Source: Chara braunii
Taxonomy: Eukaryota > Streptophyta > Charophyceae > Charales > Characeae
Reading direction: 5' to 3'
Assembly: GCA_003427395.1 (NCBI GenBank)
Contig: BFEA01000085.1
Span: 1,983,208-2,047,207, forward strand
DNA: 64,000 nucleotides
Numbering within the stretch: the stretch's first letter is position 1; every line of letters starts with the position of its first letter. Under the pieces are notes generated by a model, which was not told where the DNA came from, ran no database searches, and saw nothing but the letters and a program-made list of their open reading frames with translations. Position numbers and translations under genes: made by a program. This document shows, one piece after another, positions 21,736 to 33,346 of the stretch.

Positions 21736-22370
21736 CCTACCTCTGAGTTCCCTGCCTCCAGAGTCCCGCCTGGGCTCCGGTAGAGCTCCCGCAATCAGTG
21801 GGTCAACCTCCCACAAAGGCCTTTATGCGGTCCTATGGGTTGCAATCCCGCCTGTCGCCTTCCTCTCCAAACACAGACTAGGCAGAGAGGAAGAAGGATA
21901 AAAGAAGAAGAGTCTGATGCTCGAGATATGAGAAAGGGCCAACTTAACTCACATGAGAGGGCCTCGTTGCCTTGATGCGCCTGAGGGCCCCGCAATGGCG
22001 ACCAAAAGCGCGAAGTAACAGCCTCTTGTCTCTCCTCCAAGTTGTCGTTGTACTCTCGTTGCAGAGTCTGACCAACCCCTTAGGATCTTGGTGTCTAGCC
22101 CCTGATAGAACAACCGGTACGTAGTCTAGAAGGGTTACGTTCAAATTGAGTACCCCTCTGAATTCTATTCGAGCGCACATGTAAACGCAAGCAAAGCTCA
22201 ACAATAAGGTTTTTTAATGCCAGCCTCTATCCGATGGTAATAATGCTCGTCTTGTTAGTAGCAGGCAAGTCTACCCTCAGTGGCTGACCTCCTGTGTGAG
22301 AAACACACCGTCCAACAGGTTAGTTTTCAATACTCCGGTGACCTCGAGCTACTTCCTGCGACCGTATGAA

Positions 22371-22665
22371 CATGCACAGTCCAACAGGTAAGTTCACAGT
22401 CCGTTGTTGGTTCCACGCCGCTTCCTCAGATTGTCTGAGCATGCATAGTCCAACAGGTAAGTTCACAGTTCGCTGCTACTCTCACGCCGCTCCCTCAGAC
22501 TGTCTGAGCATGCATAGTCCAATAGGTAAGTTCACAGTCCGTTGTTGGTCTCACGCCACCTCAGACTGTCTGAGCATGCGTAGTCCAACGGGTAATTTCA
22601 CAGTGCGCTGCTACTCTAACGCTGCTCACTCAGACTGTCTGAGCTACACACTGTTTGACAGGGAA
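22371..22665. repeat. 69-bp tandem array (C 3' LTR)
   Basis: Units start at 22371, 22440, 22509 and 22575, with a partial copy on each side. Each contains GTCCAACAGGTAAGTTCACAG, in which CAG/GTAAGT is a perfect 5' splice-site consensus on +. The + strand stays open through the array (a 23-residue repeat), which follows from the period being a multiple of three. Confidence 0.88.
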
Positions 22666-24719
22666 GCCTCTATAATTTTTTTTCTCTCTCACCTTCGCAC
22701 ATGTCTGCGAATCATGTCTCAATACTCACCAAATGTGTAAAATGAGAATGAGTCTCCTGCTATAATACGGGCAGATTCATGCTTGTGATGGAGTGGCCAG
22801 CCATAATCATCTATCTTACACAGAGCACGCGTGCTTACACACACACACCTCTCACCTTTAGTTCTCTGTTGCAGCCTCTTATGTACTGATACTTTGAGTC
22901 GCTAGCCTGACCTAATCAACTCGCTGCAACGTGACAGTGGTGCAGACTCTATGACCTCAAGCTCGCATTCCCTTCAGGCCTAGCTTACCCCGAACGAATT
23001 TGATTGTAGCCAGAGTCACCATGCATTCGGCGAGCGGAGAGGAGGCAGCGGCAAGTGGCAGCTTTGACTGAAGAAGGCAATTATTCGATGCAGAATGGGT
23101 ACAGCAAGTAAACAACAACATCACCCGATAGTGAACGAGAGGAAGGCAACCAATAACCTAAAACAACAAGGAGGGTCACAACCGTGATCACACTCCCTCT
23201 CTTCCATGATTCCTGTCCCCTCCTATTTTCCCTATTCTCTCTCCCCCTCTCTCTTTCTCTATTTCCACGCACCTGGCTGGAGGCATAGGCCAAGTTCATT
23301 TTGCTTGTGTCATCTGTAATGTGAAGAAAACGTGGGCTACTCGTGAGGATCACCGTGGCCTTCAAAAGTGTAGATGAACGGAGCTCGAGCAGTGCTGCTT
23401 ACCAAATGTACAAAAATGGGAATGAATCTTCCACTAGAATACGGGCAGATACATCCCATATTCCAAATCTCCTGTTGACACGACTTTTATGATTTGTTTG
23501 AATCAAGCCGTCGACCGTATCAAAACATTTTCGCGGCCATTAGATTCGGAGCACCCCAAAACTTCCAATTAGTTTTTTTTTTTTTTAATGAAATTAGTCA
23601 AGAAATGACCGAGGAATGCAGATCTCCTCTCCCGGCCATATCCAGTTCCCGACATCACTGAGCAGCCCCTGCAGGTCTTACCGGCCAAGCCGTTGCCCAG
23701 TTTGAAAATCCGGTGTGGCCATTTGATCCGGTCCGCTTCAAAACCCTCAGTTAGCCTCTTAGACTGTCAAAATCGGTAAAGGAATGACCGAGATTCGTCT
23801 CTTTCTCTCTCGCTCTTTCTTTTTCTTTCCCCTTCGTCTCTCCCGCGCATGCCCTTTCCCATCTAACTCTCTACCTACTCATCTAACACAAAAACTAGCG
23901 CCTCTATTGAACTCGCCCGATCGAAATACCCCTAATTAACATCTTCCCTGATTAGCATTTTCCCTCGCTTGTTTTCAGTAAGAAACGAGCAAGAAACACA
24001 ACTTTTGCTTCCGTTTTTTTTTCGACTTTTCTCTCTCTCCGACTCCTACCTCTTTCTAAACTCCCCCTTTTTTCAATCTAACTACAGATTCTGATTCGCC
24101 CCCCCCTCAAAACTTTAAGTTCCACCTTTGTCTTGCCCCATCGCGTCAGAAAACCCGTAAGTTATGGCTTTTTGCCTCCGCCATATCCGTTTCACTGTCG
24201 TCACTTTTCTGTTTGTCCTCGTGTATCTGGTCCGGTTCTTGGCCAGATTCATACAACTCTTACTACTTATTTGCTCTACCCCTCCTCTCTCTCACCTACA
24301 CCACAGCTTACTGCTCTCTCTTCGTACCAACCTCAATCCCCCCTTTCGTCTTCTCCCTTTTCTCGTCGTTCCCGCTAGCGTCCACATTTGTTACTAGCGC
24401 TGCTCCACGGCTCCGCTTGTCCGAATGAAGACTCACCCGATGAAGTTCAGCTTCCCCGGGAGAGACAGATGGAACCGGTTGCCAGCAGACCCAATAGTCT
24501 GTCGCTTGTCAGCTTGCTGCATGCCCCTACCATAGTGCCATTCTGGTTGCGCCTCTCACAGGCACAGTCCAACCTTTTTTTTTTTTTCTTTTTTTTTTTT
24601 TTTTTGGCCTTAAGGTACCATCGTTAAGCTGACCGGCCCCAGGCAGTTCAGAAACAGTTAGTCTTACAACTTTACTCGTCAAGTTCGATCATCTGGATTT
24701 GAACACACGTCAGCATTTC

Positions 24720-25165
24720 AACAGGTCATGGGTGTTCTAACTGAGCTTGGGTAGGTGCTCATCCCACACAGACTGTTTTTTCAACAGCCTGTGGGGGTAC
24801 CACCTGAGCTCGGGTAGGTACATTTCCTGCAGGACTGTTTTTCTCAACAGTTTGTGGGTGTACCACCCGAGCTAGGCCCAGCGGCACTGTTCCCACAGGC
24901 CTACTTTCAGCAGTCCGCGGGTGTACCACCTAAGCTAGGCCCATTGGCACTGTTCCCACAGGCCTACTTTCAGCAGTCCACGGGTGTACCACCTGAGCTA
25001 GGCCCAGTGGGACTGTTCCCACAGGCCTACTTTCAGCAGTTCGCGGGTGTACCACATGAGCTAGGCCCTCAACTGCTGGTCCCACAGGCCTACTTTTAGC
25101 AGTGCGCGGGTGTACCAGCTAAGCTATGTCTGCAGGTGCTGGTCCCACAGGCCTATTCACACTCA
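24720..25165. repeat. 63-bp tandem array (C 3' LTR)
   Basis: About six units share GGGTGTACCACCTGAGCTAG and TCCCACAGGCCTACTTTCAG; the outer ones are diverged. The array is open in both directions because the period is a multiple of three. I do not treat it as coding. Confidence 0.88.
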
Positions 25166-26577
25166 GATTTCTCACAGCAGATTGCGGTTGGCGGGTGGTG
25201 CACTTGCAAAGTGCCCCCGCCACTCGGGTTTCTTTCGGTCTGTGGGCTATGCACCCACCGACTCTCACGCATGTTGACCCCATCTGTTCGAGCACCAAGA
25301 CGGGTAGGATAGAGCAACTTTATCAGCATCCCGAATACGCAGGACCCCGAACGGCACCGCTAAAAAAAGTGTTTGCTCGAGGTTCTCGACTGCCATGACG
25401 GCCACTCGTGGGAAGGTGTTCCAATCGCTCCCTATTGTAATGCCGGTCACAACAACCTATGCTGGCATGCGCCTCACGTACCGTCAAGGAGGTCGGTGAT
25501 GCAGTCGCCTTCCATCCCCGTTGAGTGAGGATGCAAAACTTTTCTCCTTCCCCTCCTTGTTCAGCAATTTCAACATTCTTTAATTTTTTGTTTGAAGCTC
25601 TTTTTCATTTTTCTTCGCGGTACTTCTTCGTCGTCGGTCCCGGACCCAGTTTCCGGCCTGGTCAACAGACGGGAAAATGAAGAAAAATAAAAATAAATAA
25701 AAATAAACCAACAGGAATAAAAATAGTAGAATTGAAGAGGACGAGGACCTACCGACGCCCCCTTGGTCTTGCCAGTCGAACCCAGGCTTGGGTCCGTCCG
25801 AAAAAAAACAAGGGGGATAGTCCCTTAAGAGCCTCGAACCCTCAGTCTCCGCCTGTCGCGCTTCTTTGCTTCATCAATGCTTGCTGGCCTCAAACCCCAA
25901 ACCTGTCGCTCGAAAGTCCGATATCGTAACCAGTAGGGCGAAGCCCAAGTCTGAACTAAGTAGGGGCGAACCCGCATGTGAATAATCACGGAACCGTGGT
26001 CGGTCCTTCCCGCATAAACCAGGACTCCGCCTTGCCGTATCGGCTAACCTCCTGGCCGTTTCAAGATGCCGAGATGTCGCCCGTGCCTAAGATCGTAGCT
26101 ATCTAGCATCCTGGTCGTCGGGTGCTTGACATATTTTGCCGAACTTTCGACTTACCCCCCCATACTAGATTTGCCAACACCGCGTCTTTCCATGCGTCGC
26201 CAAACACAATGATCTTCCTGCGCGTACACTAAATAGGGTCTTTATCTCCTTTGCAACGCATCCCGCCAGAGGTTGAGCCGGTTCGTGGAGTAAAGTTAGT
26301 CTTTATAAAAGAAAAGAAAAATATAATCAAACTGAAAACTATAAAAATGGTAAGCGGGCCCTATGGCTTGACGCCTTCTGTCGGCCTAGTGTCGCCGCAG
26401 TCTAAACAACACAGTGCAACGCAATAATGCGTGCCCCACACACTCTCTAATTCAATCGTATTTGACTTGGAGACTTGCCAAGAGCGAGATTGTCGAGGCG
26501 AGCGTCCTGACGGGATTGGCCCCATCAGCGCATTACGTTGTTCAAGGATGCACCCAGTGCGACCTTTAAAAAGGACG

Positions 26578-26603
26578 GCAAATACCCTTGTAAGGGTGTT
26601 TGC
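26578..26603. repeat. Palindromic end motif (C 3' LTR)
   Basis: GCAAATACCCT-TGTA-AGGGTGTTTGC forms an 11-bp near-perfect stem beside the LTR end. Related copies are at 40761, 45062 and 50052. Confidence 0.75.
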
Positions 26604-26610
26604 TACGACA

Positions 26611-26630
26611 ATCCTCCCAGACCCCATTAA
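26611..26630 (-). promoter_or_regulatory. Element C polypurine tract
   Basis: On the - strand AATGGGGTCTGGGAGGAT lies directly before the LTR start TGTCGTAGCA. Plus-strand DNA synthesis would begin here. It is interrupted by one TCT. Confidence 0.6.
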
Positions 26631-26775
26631 GGGACGTCCCCGTCGCTTTGGGTAGGGACTAGAAAATATGAACGAAATCACAGGTGAATGCATAGACTGA
26701 GCAGATGGATAACCAAATTCGTATAGTCGGAAGGACTCAGCTTGGGGTTTGGTATTTTAGTTCTGCGGCGTCCCT

Positions 26776-26845
26776 ATGGCGAGCAGGAGTTCAACCTGCG
26801 CCTCCTGTCTGACTTACATGGATACTTTCATTATACTACCGCCGT
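26776..26845 (-). tRNA. Possible tRNA-Asp-like relic
   Basis: The - strand can be read as a compact 70-base cloverleaf: a T-arm GCAGG-TTGAACT-CCTGC, an anticodon loop AAGTCAG whose middle triplet is GTC (Asp), and a TAGTATAATG D-arm start. The acceptor and anticodon stems each have a mismatch and position 33 is not T. It is a relic at best and may be chance. Confidence 0.22.
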
Positions 26846-27417
26846 AGGTTAGCTTCAGTGTTCAAATACCAGCTCCTTCCGTTTGTCCTAGACGCCTTCC
26901 GACTTTCATTGGGTGCCGTCTGAATTGGGTTGTCCAGTAACCGTCATCTTCGGGCGCGGTTTTTTTAGGCAAGACAATTGCCCTGAGTGGGACAAACAGC
27001 GGCACACAACAAGCGCAGGTAGCCCACTCCTTTCGAGTACCTCAACAAAATCAAAGCATAGCAGCATACTCCTCTAGGTGGCTTACCATACAAAAACACG
27101 CCCCTTTGAGTAGCTCAACTTGTGATAGACACAGTGTTGCACGTAGCTCACTCCATGCAATTTAAATCAAACTTAGACCAACCTTGCGTCTAGTCATAGG
27201 TGGGTCATAGTCCTGCCCTCAGCCCACCATGGTCTGGTTGATCGGGCCAAACCACTGTTCATTGTGCGATTAAGCAGCGATGTTGCCTACATTGTCTGCA
27301 CGATGCTAAGGCGACTCTCTGACCTTTGGACCTAAGTACCCCCTAAAAGTTGCCCTAGTTAGAGTCTTTGGAGTGACCCGATACTTGGCTTAATTATTTA
27401 GCTCTCCCATATGATTA

Positions 27418-27530
27418 TAGTAATAATAATAATAATAGGAATGAGAATAATAATAATAAAAATCATAAATCATAAATAATAATAATAATAAGTAGTAAAT
27501 AATAATAGTAATCATAATACCCTGCTTATA
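27418..27530. repeat. (AAT)n-rich microsatellite
   Basis: Imperfect AAT/ATA trinucleotide runs with short interruptions. Confidence 0.9.
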
Positions 27531-28946
27531 TATATTATATGTTATGGATGATGGTGTGGGCCGCCCCTCCGTCTCTAAGTTCAGGTTAAGCTAGGGGTCC
27601 GCTGTCTTGGTTAGGCGAGACAACAACCCACGTTGGGGGTTGCCCCAACGATGTCGATTTAGCCCCCGGCTCAGACCTCCCAAAATACTCTTGAGCCATC
27701 TTTCAATGCTTGCAGTCGTTCTGCTTTATCATGGCATATGCGACTGCTGACCCCAGAGCCTCATAAACAAGTTTCTTTCTCTTCCGAAGAAACCCCTTAG
27801 CATATAGACATTTTCTCAAGCTTGGTTATCCACTGACAGTTTTCTGCAAAAAATCAAAGCTTTATCGATCTTCATGAAACAAGTTATAATAAAACATTTA
27901 TGCTTTCATCTCACATGCATAAACAGGTGGCTCCTCAAAACGAAACCCCTTCCATCAAACATTTGGGCTGCCTTTTCGGTCCAAGCAATTTCCATGCATT
28001 TCCATCGAACAATTTTTCACTGATTCTCCCACATTGATTCATATAGAATCAAGGTCAGTAATCACTTGTTTAACAATCAAACAACTTACCCACAACCGAT
28101 AAACAATAACAAACATCACAGATGCAAGAGAAGCGAGTACAAATCCACACTGTGAGAATATCACATGGCTCCCTGTTTTCCATACGAGACTCACACGCCT
28201 TAAATTCTCTAAATCGATCCAACAATAAGTCATAAAATAGAAATAAGAAAATATTGCACAACATCATGTCTTGCATGATATATTTGTGCAATGCGCTCCA
28301 AATCTCAGAATCAATCATGAAAAATCGAACGTCTTAAATGGGTATTAGTATCCGAAAATTGGAGCAATGTCTCTGAATGAAACAATGTAGCTCTCAAAGA
28401 CACTCGTTAACTCAAGGACTTACCCTGGAAAGTCATACTCATATCAGACATATACTCACACCAAACTCACACCAATCTCACACCAATCTTACACAAAACT
28501 CAAACAAAACTGGCCTTTCATGCCCATGGCAATTTCTAAAACCCCTACTCAAACCAACCTACTAAAACTAGTAGGTTATCATGTATGTACAGTCTACTAA
28601 AACGCGAGTCAAACCTCATCACTAACTACATATAGTACACGGCTCGTGTCCTGAAATCTGAAGTCAAAACTCTCAATATACAAGCTATAACGTAATACAA
28701 GTCCATGTCTCGGAGCCCTCAAAGTAGAAGGTAACAATATGGAATGAGTCCAACAATCTATCCTCCATAATAGCCCCCTCATCGTCGTCTATCTCCTCTC
28801 TGATCTCATAGTCTGGCTTCTCGTGTGTCTCATGAATATATAACATGTCACTCACCCTCTCTGAGCTCCAGGCCTAGCCTGTTATACACTGCTCTCCTAG
28901 CACCATGACATCTTTGTGGTAAAAGAACGCTACGCATGTCTCTGAC

Positions 28947-31900
28947 TCACCCTTGTCCGTCGAACTGCACGACTCGCCTCCTAAGGTCATCCTGAAAGGT
29001 GGGGTAAGCAACCTTGTCATGCACTCCTCTACCACACCACGAGCACATGTCACTGGTGTTGCTGTCCTCTACCTTTGCCTTCTTAGGCTTGGGTAGGATC
29101 TGGGGCCGTGCGCTCTCGAGTCGGATTGTCACATCCTGTACGGCTCTATCCACTGTATCAAGGCTCAACATCCTCGAGACCCTCTCAGTTGTCACCTCCT
29201 TGTCACATCCCTCAGTCCCCGACGAAAGGAGGTGCACTATATCGTCCATCGGCCCTATAGCTGGAGCTGGTGTAAGTGGCAGAGTCATCGGCAGTACTGT
29301 CGTTGATCCGCTTGCAACCTGTTGTAGAATGACATCTCGAGACTCGAAAACCCTCTCTCGCTCGTCGTGTCTACCATCCACCTCTCTCCATGCGTCCCTC
29401 TGAACAACTAACTCTGAGGGAGGAACCCAGTCCATACCACGTGCCTCTGCCTCTCTCCTCCTCTCGATCTCGTCTGGCTCAAGCATGAGCTTGTCGACGA
29501 CTGCAGCCTCCTCACATGTCATCCCTATAGCCCTGATTGGCTCCTCCGTCTGCGAGTCTCGCGGAGGGATGTCCAATCTCACTCCCCCTGGCTCTACCTC
29601 ATGAGAGACGTGTGCCTATCCGATAGAAGTCTATTGCCTCTCAGTCCTCCTCTCGTTGACCAGACCTTCCATGGCCTGACGCCTCTGACCCTCCTCTAGG
29701 TCAGTAATCCTCTGCGCGAGTCTCGAGGTAGACTGTCTCGCCTGCTCTGTGCTAGTGACAAGGTTACGTACCATGTCTCTCAGTCCCCTGTTCTCCTGCT
29801 CCAAAACACCTATCCTTCGTACCGCATCATGGAGCACCTCCCCTCGCGTAACCTCGGTCTGTGTGACTCTCCTGACATGCTCCATCACGCCTGCCAACTC
29901 TCGTATTGAGGCGTCAGATAATAATCTCGCATGGAGCCCCTCCTCCGCCTGCGTACGTTCGCCCTGAGGCATAGGCTCGTCTCTTGTCCGTCTCCTCATC
30001 CTAACCTCCTCCTGCCATCCGGCTGTGGCTGCCTCCTCATAGAAGAGCCTCTGTGTCTGCTCCTCGGTCTCTCGCCGTAACCTAACAAGAGTCGATACTT
30101 GGCTCTCCAACTGAGATGATCGCACGGTCTCAAGGACAACCATGCGCTCGAGCCTATCCCTGTCCGTCGCGTCAGCAGGTGGCTCATACTCCCTGCGCAC
30201 CCTCTGAACCTGGGCTCGCCAATCACTCGTCTCTCTCTCCTGAATCCTGAGGACCGCCTCGGCCTCCTCTAGAGTCTGGGTCTCCCTTCCCTCAACAAAC
30301 GTGCAGAGATCACTCACCACCTCTCTCAGTATATCGTGCTCCGTCTATCTGTCGCGACTCAACTCAAAGGATCGGATGACAACTCTCCTCGTGTAATCCC
30401 GAACCTGCTCTGTTGCCTGTCGAGTCGCTGGGAGGCCATTACCAATACAGGTCCTCTGCAAGGTTAAGTCATCATACAGTACCCTGAGCCCACCAGTGGT
30501 CTAATCAACCGGCAAGTGCGGTCTCGCGGCCTGGCCCAGTCGCTCAAAAGCCAGCCAGCCTGGAAAATGTAATGATGGCATCCGTCTCATCTCCTCGGCT
30601 AGCCATGCATCCCTTATGACAGGCTCGTGATCTATCGGTCCCCGAGACTCCGGCAGACTCCCCTCCTCATAAGTCGGAGATGCGTCCTGAGGATGCTCCG
30701 GGCCTGCCTCAACGTGGCCCCCCATGCTGGCCTCACTCCTATCACCGTCTCGTCGAGGAGTATCCCCAAAGTCTAGTGGTGACGTCTCCACTCGCTGGGT
30801 CTGCATGTCCTCCATGAGACCCTCTCTATCTAGCCCCAAAACCTCGGTCTCAACTCACTTTGTCTCCGTGTCCATGGGCGAGGGCTGGGATATCTCCTGT
30901 CGCATCTGCATCCTAGGAGACTCCATGTCATACAGTTGGGCAGTCAATGAACCCTCAGGTTCAGTCGGCTGCTCAGCCAATCGACTCTCGCTCAGTAACG
31001 ACGATCCGTCCAATGATGAGTATCCCATCGCACCTCTCTCACCATCCTCCACTGTCGGCTCTGACCGAGACTGGACCCTCTGCCCACCATGCCCTAGCTC
31101 ATCATGCATAGGCGTCGTCTCTCGCGGCCACTCAGGATGAGGCTCCTCGTGCTCCTGCATCGGTACTATAGTGGCAGGCCCTATCATAAGTGGTAGCTCC
31201 CTTTGTGGGAGATCTAATGCCATGTCCCGTGTGTCTCTCCATCGATAAGGCCTCTCCGATGCAGTATTGGGAACCACTCCCTCCATGGTATCTGTCTCTG
31301 TAGGCCAGTCCGAAGCAATCGTCAACACAAGCTGTGGGGTAGCCACCTCCCCATCCTGTCTGATCATAGGCTGAACACCCTCATCCACATCAGGCGCACC
31401 TCTAGGATCACAGTCGTTGATCCCTACTTCAGCCAGGCATGTCTCTGGTACTAGTGATGTCCCAATCTCAGGGATAGATGAATCGTCCTGCCTTTGAGAT
31501 CCTATTGGTAAGGTCCCCTCCCCCAAATCATCTGTGGGGAGCACCTTCCCAACATCACTAGTTAGCACCTGATCCCTCTCCTCCAAATCATCCCCTCGAT
31601 CCTGACGTCCTTTGCGCCTGCCTGTCCTAGGCCTGCGTGGAGTCTCTGGCTGCTCACTCTCTCTCTGCTGCTGTCGCAATCGCCCCTCATCGTTCTCATC
31701 CTTCTCTAACTGCGCTTGCGGGCGTACCCTGAGTTCAGGGATGTAATCCCCAACCTCTCTGCGCAGCCTGCGTCGTCTGTCAGCGGTGAACGCCCCTCTA
31801 AGCACTGCTATAAGCTCTGCCCAAGCTTGCGCTGTGTGTGACATGGTACTCACCTCATGTCTAAGATCCGGGACAACCCAGTGCTATATCTGCTTAACCC

Positions 31901-32258
31901 TCTACGCCTCGGTCCATCTCTGCCCATCCCCAAAAATGATGAAAGCCTCAAGGAACTCATCCAGGTTGGCCCCATCAAACCGCATGGGCCTACCCTGTCG
32001 ATCAATGGGCTGAGGCCGCAATCTCAGCATCCACTTGGCGAACTGCCTCCAATCCAATGACTCTCTCACGATCTGAGCCACACACTCCTCTTAGCTGCCA
32101 GTACCCCTAACTCTCTCTGTCATCTGAGCGAAATCTAACCCAATAACCCAAACCTGCCTAACTAATCCGTCAAAAAATGGAAATACATGTCAATCCCTGT
32201 AACGGAATGGGTCCAGTATCGAAAACGTGGCTAGTCGCTCATCCTCCTGTCTCGCCAT
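28947..32258 (-). pseudogene. Element C gag-like protein (one frame, nonsense-only decay)
   Basis: A single 1104-codon frame runs from the ATG at 32258 to 28947 without one frame change. Head: DFAQMTERVRGTGS, then a TAA, EECVAQIVRESLDWRQF, MLRLRPQPIDRQGRPMRFDG and NLDEFLEAFIIFGDG, collinear with element B's ORF3. Next come an Arg-rich block (TADRRRRLRREV), a long acidic Pro/Glu/Ser linker (31700-30500), a coiled coil (30320-29631) and a C-terminal CSWCGRGVHDKVAY, a CCHC knuckle with the last Cys as Tyr. The order matches a Gag. Stops include TGA at 32190, TAA at 32091, TAG at 31902 and 31884, TGA near 30853, TAG near 30499 and at least one near 29630. Most are explainable by single C-to-T type changes. 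Confidence 0.75.
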
Positions 32259-32605
32259 CTCGTACTCTGTCAATCGGTTTCCTGTTAATATACAACACTT
32301 ATACAAGGTCAACTTAATTACTCTAACAAACCCTTATACCTAGTCCAACCTAAACCTTAAGAGGTTGTGTCCTACTACTAAATTTAAACGTTCGGCACTC
32401 ATTCACAAGCATCCACACCACCATACAATCACACTACGAATTCGCCCACTCCACGCGAAGTCTTAATACTTAGCGTTCCTGATTATGACAGCCAAAACAC
32501 ACTATATCATTTCCCTAATCACAAAAAAGAAAAGTGTCTTTTTGCCTGGATCATCGTTCTGCACTAAACCCAAGTTCGTTCACTATGGCCTCAGTAGGCA
32601 GCCGA
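32259..32605 (-). other. Element C 5' leader
   Basis: Between the primer-binding site and the gag ATG. No ORF. The - strand has a weak TATTAACAG acceptor-like site about 20 bases before the ATG. Confidence 0.5.
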
Positions 32606-32625
32606 GATCCCCGGCAACGACGCCA
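32606..32625 (-). promoter_or_regulatory. Element C primer-binding site (tRNA-Asp)
   Basis: TGGCGTCGTTGCCGGGGATC on the - strand, two bases inside the LTR. It complements the tRNA-Asp 3' end with one mismatch, and differs at only two positions from the corresponding site of element B. Confidence 0.85.
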
Positions 32626-33294
32626 CCTGTCGAGCGCACGGTGCCCTGCTGGTGTGGGACCTTCCCGACCGCATCACACAGGATTGGCAGATTCACAAGT
32701 CGCTTCACAAAGGGAAGCGACAGAACCGCTCCGGCCGAGTGCGCCAGCTATACCTCCATCGAGTCCCTACGACAGGACAGGGTCTCGCGAGGTACAACTT
32801 ACCTCCACTCGCGAGAGCTGTCACCATCCCTTGGGTGGGCTTATCCCCGTCGAGCTACCGAGCCACACGCGAAAGTTCTTACTTGCCATCTAGGAGGTGG
32901 CCCAGCCGAGGGCGTTTCTCGTATGCTGTAGCATAGGGGGTACGCGCGGTCCACGCCTAGCTCGAACCCGTACGTGAACCGTCACGCTGGGAGGCTGATC
33001 TCCCACGTGCGATTCAGCATCGGTCGACTAGGACATCCAAGCTCAACCACGCGGTACATGACAAAAAATAATTCAGACAAACAAAATGCCTAGTCCCTTT
33101 TTCATACGTTCTGACCCATAACTCAGAACTGCCAATGTGTCGGAGTGAATCCCACACAAAGTTGCATAAAAAGAATGCAACTGCCAAGGGAACCATAACG
33201 CTCAGTCATGTGTGCTCACTTGACCTACAATCATGGCGACGCTTCATACGTTACCCACATCCGCGCAACCTCTCATGGGTTCCGAGGTGGCGTA

Positions 33295-33346
33295 CGATAC
33301 TCAAGTATTGAAAGCGAAATATCGTGAAGGGTTTCTCCTTCACGAT
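33295..33346. repeat. Paired stem-loops in the C 5' LTR
   Basis: Same module as 19580-19631. Here the first stem has one G-T pair (CGATACT-CA-AGTATTG), which keeps RNA pairing on the strand where it is G-U. Confidence 0.65.

Larger units (their letters stand above)
18913..26610 (-). repeat. Element C 3' LTR (7698 bp)
   Basis: It matches 32628-40793 along its whole length, with homology ending exactly at TGCTACGACA. It contains no recognisable gene. Relative to the other copy it lacks about 180 bases after the 65-bp array (near 21725) and has about 50 more bases near 21980-22030. It holds the hairpin module (19580-19631), a triplicated ~120-bp unit (20575-20890), three tandem arrays and a palindromic end motif, listed separately. 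Long C/T-rich runs lie at 23790-24080. Confidence 0.87.
26631..28946. other. Element C gene-free 3' interior
   Basis: This is where pol would be expected. I find no RT, RNase H, integrase or other ORF on either strand, even allowing for frame changes. It contains a weak tRNA-like stretch (26776-26845) and an ATA/AAT-rich tract (27418-27530); from 27840 to 28640 it is AT-rich and unremarkable. Confidence 0.7.

Noticed and set aside
22366-22740. ORFs across the 69-bp and 63-bp arrays as repetitive proteins
   Set aside because: Openness follows from a period divisible by three; no start context or homology; the arrays are open on the other strand too (38956-39282).
21281-25165. Regular tandem repeats as a CRISPR array
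   Set aside because: Head-to-tail repeats of 63-69 bp without unique spacers, in a plant-type retrotransposon LTR.
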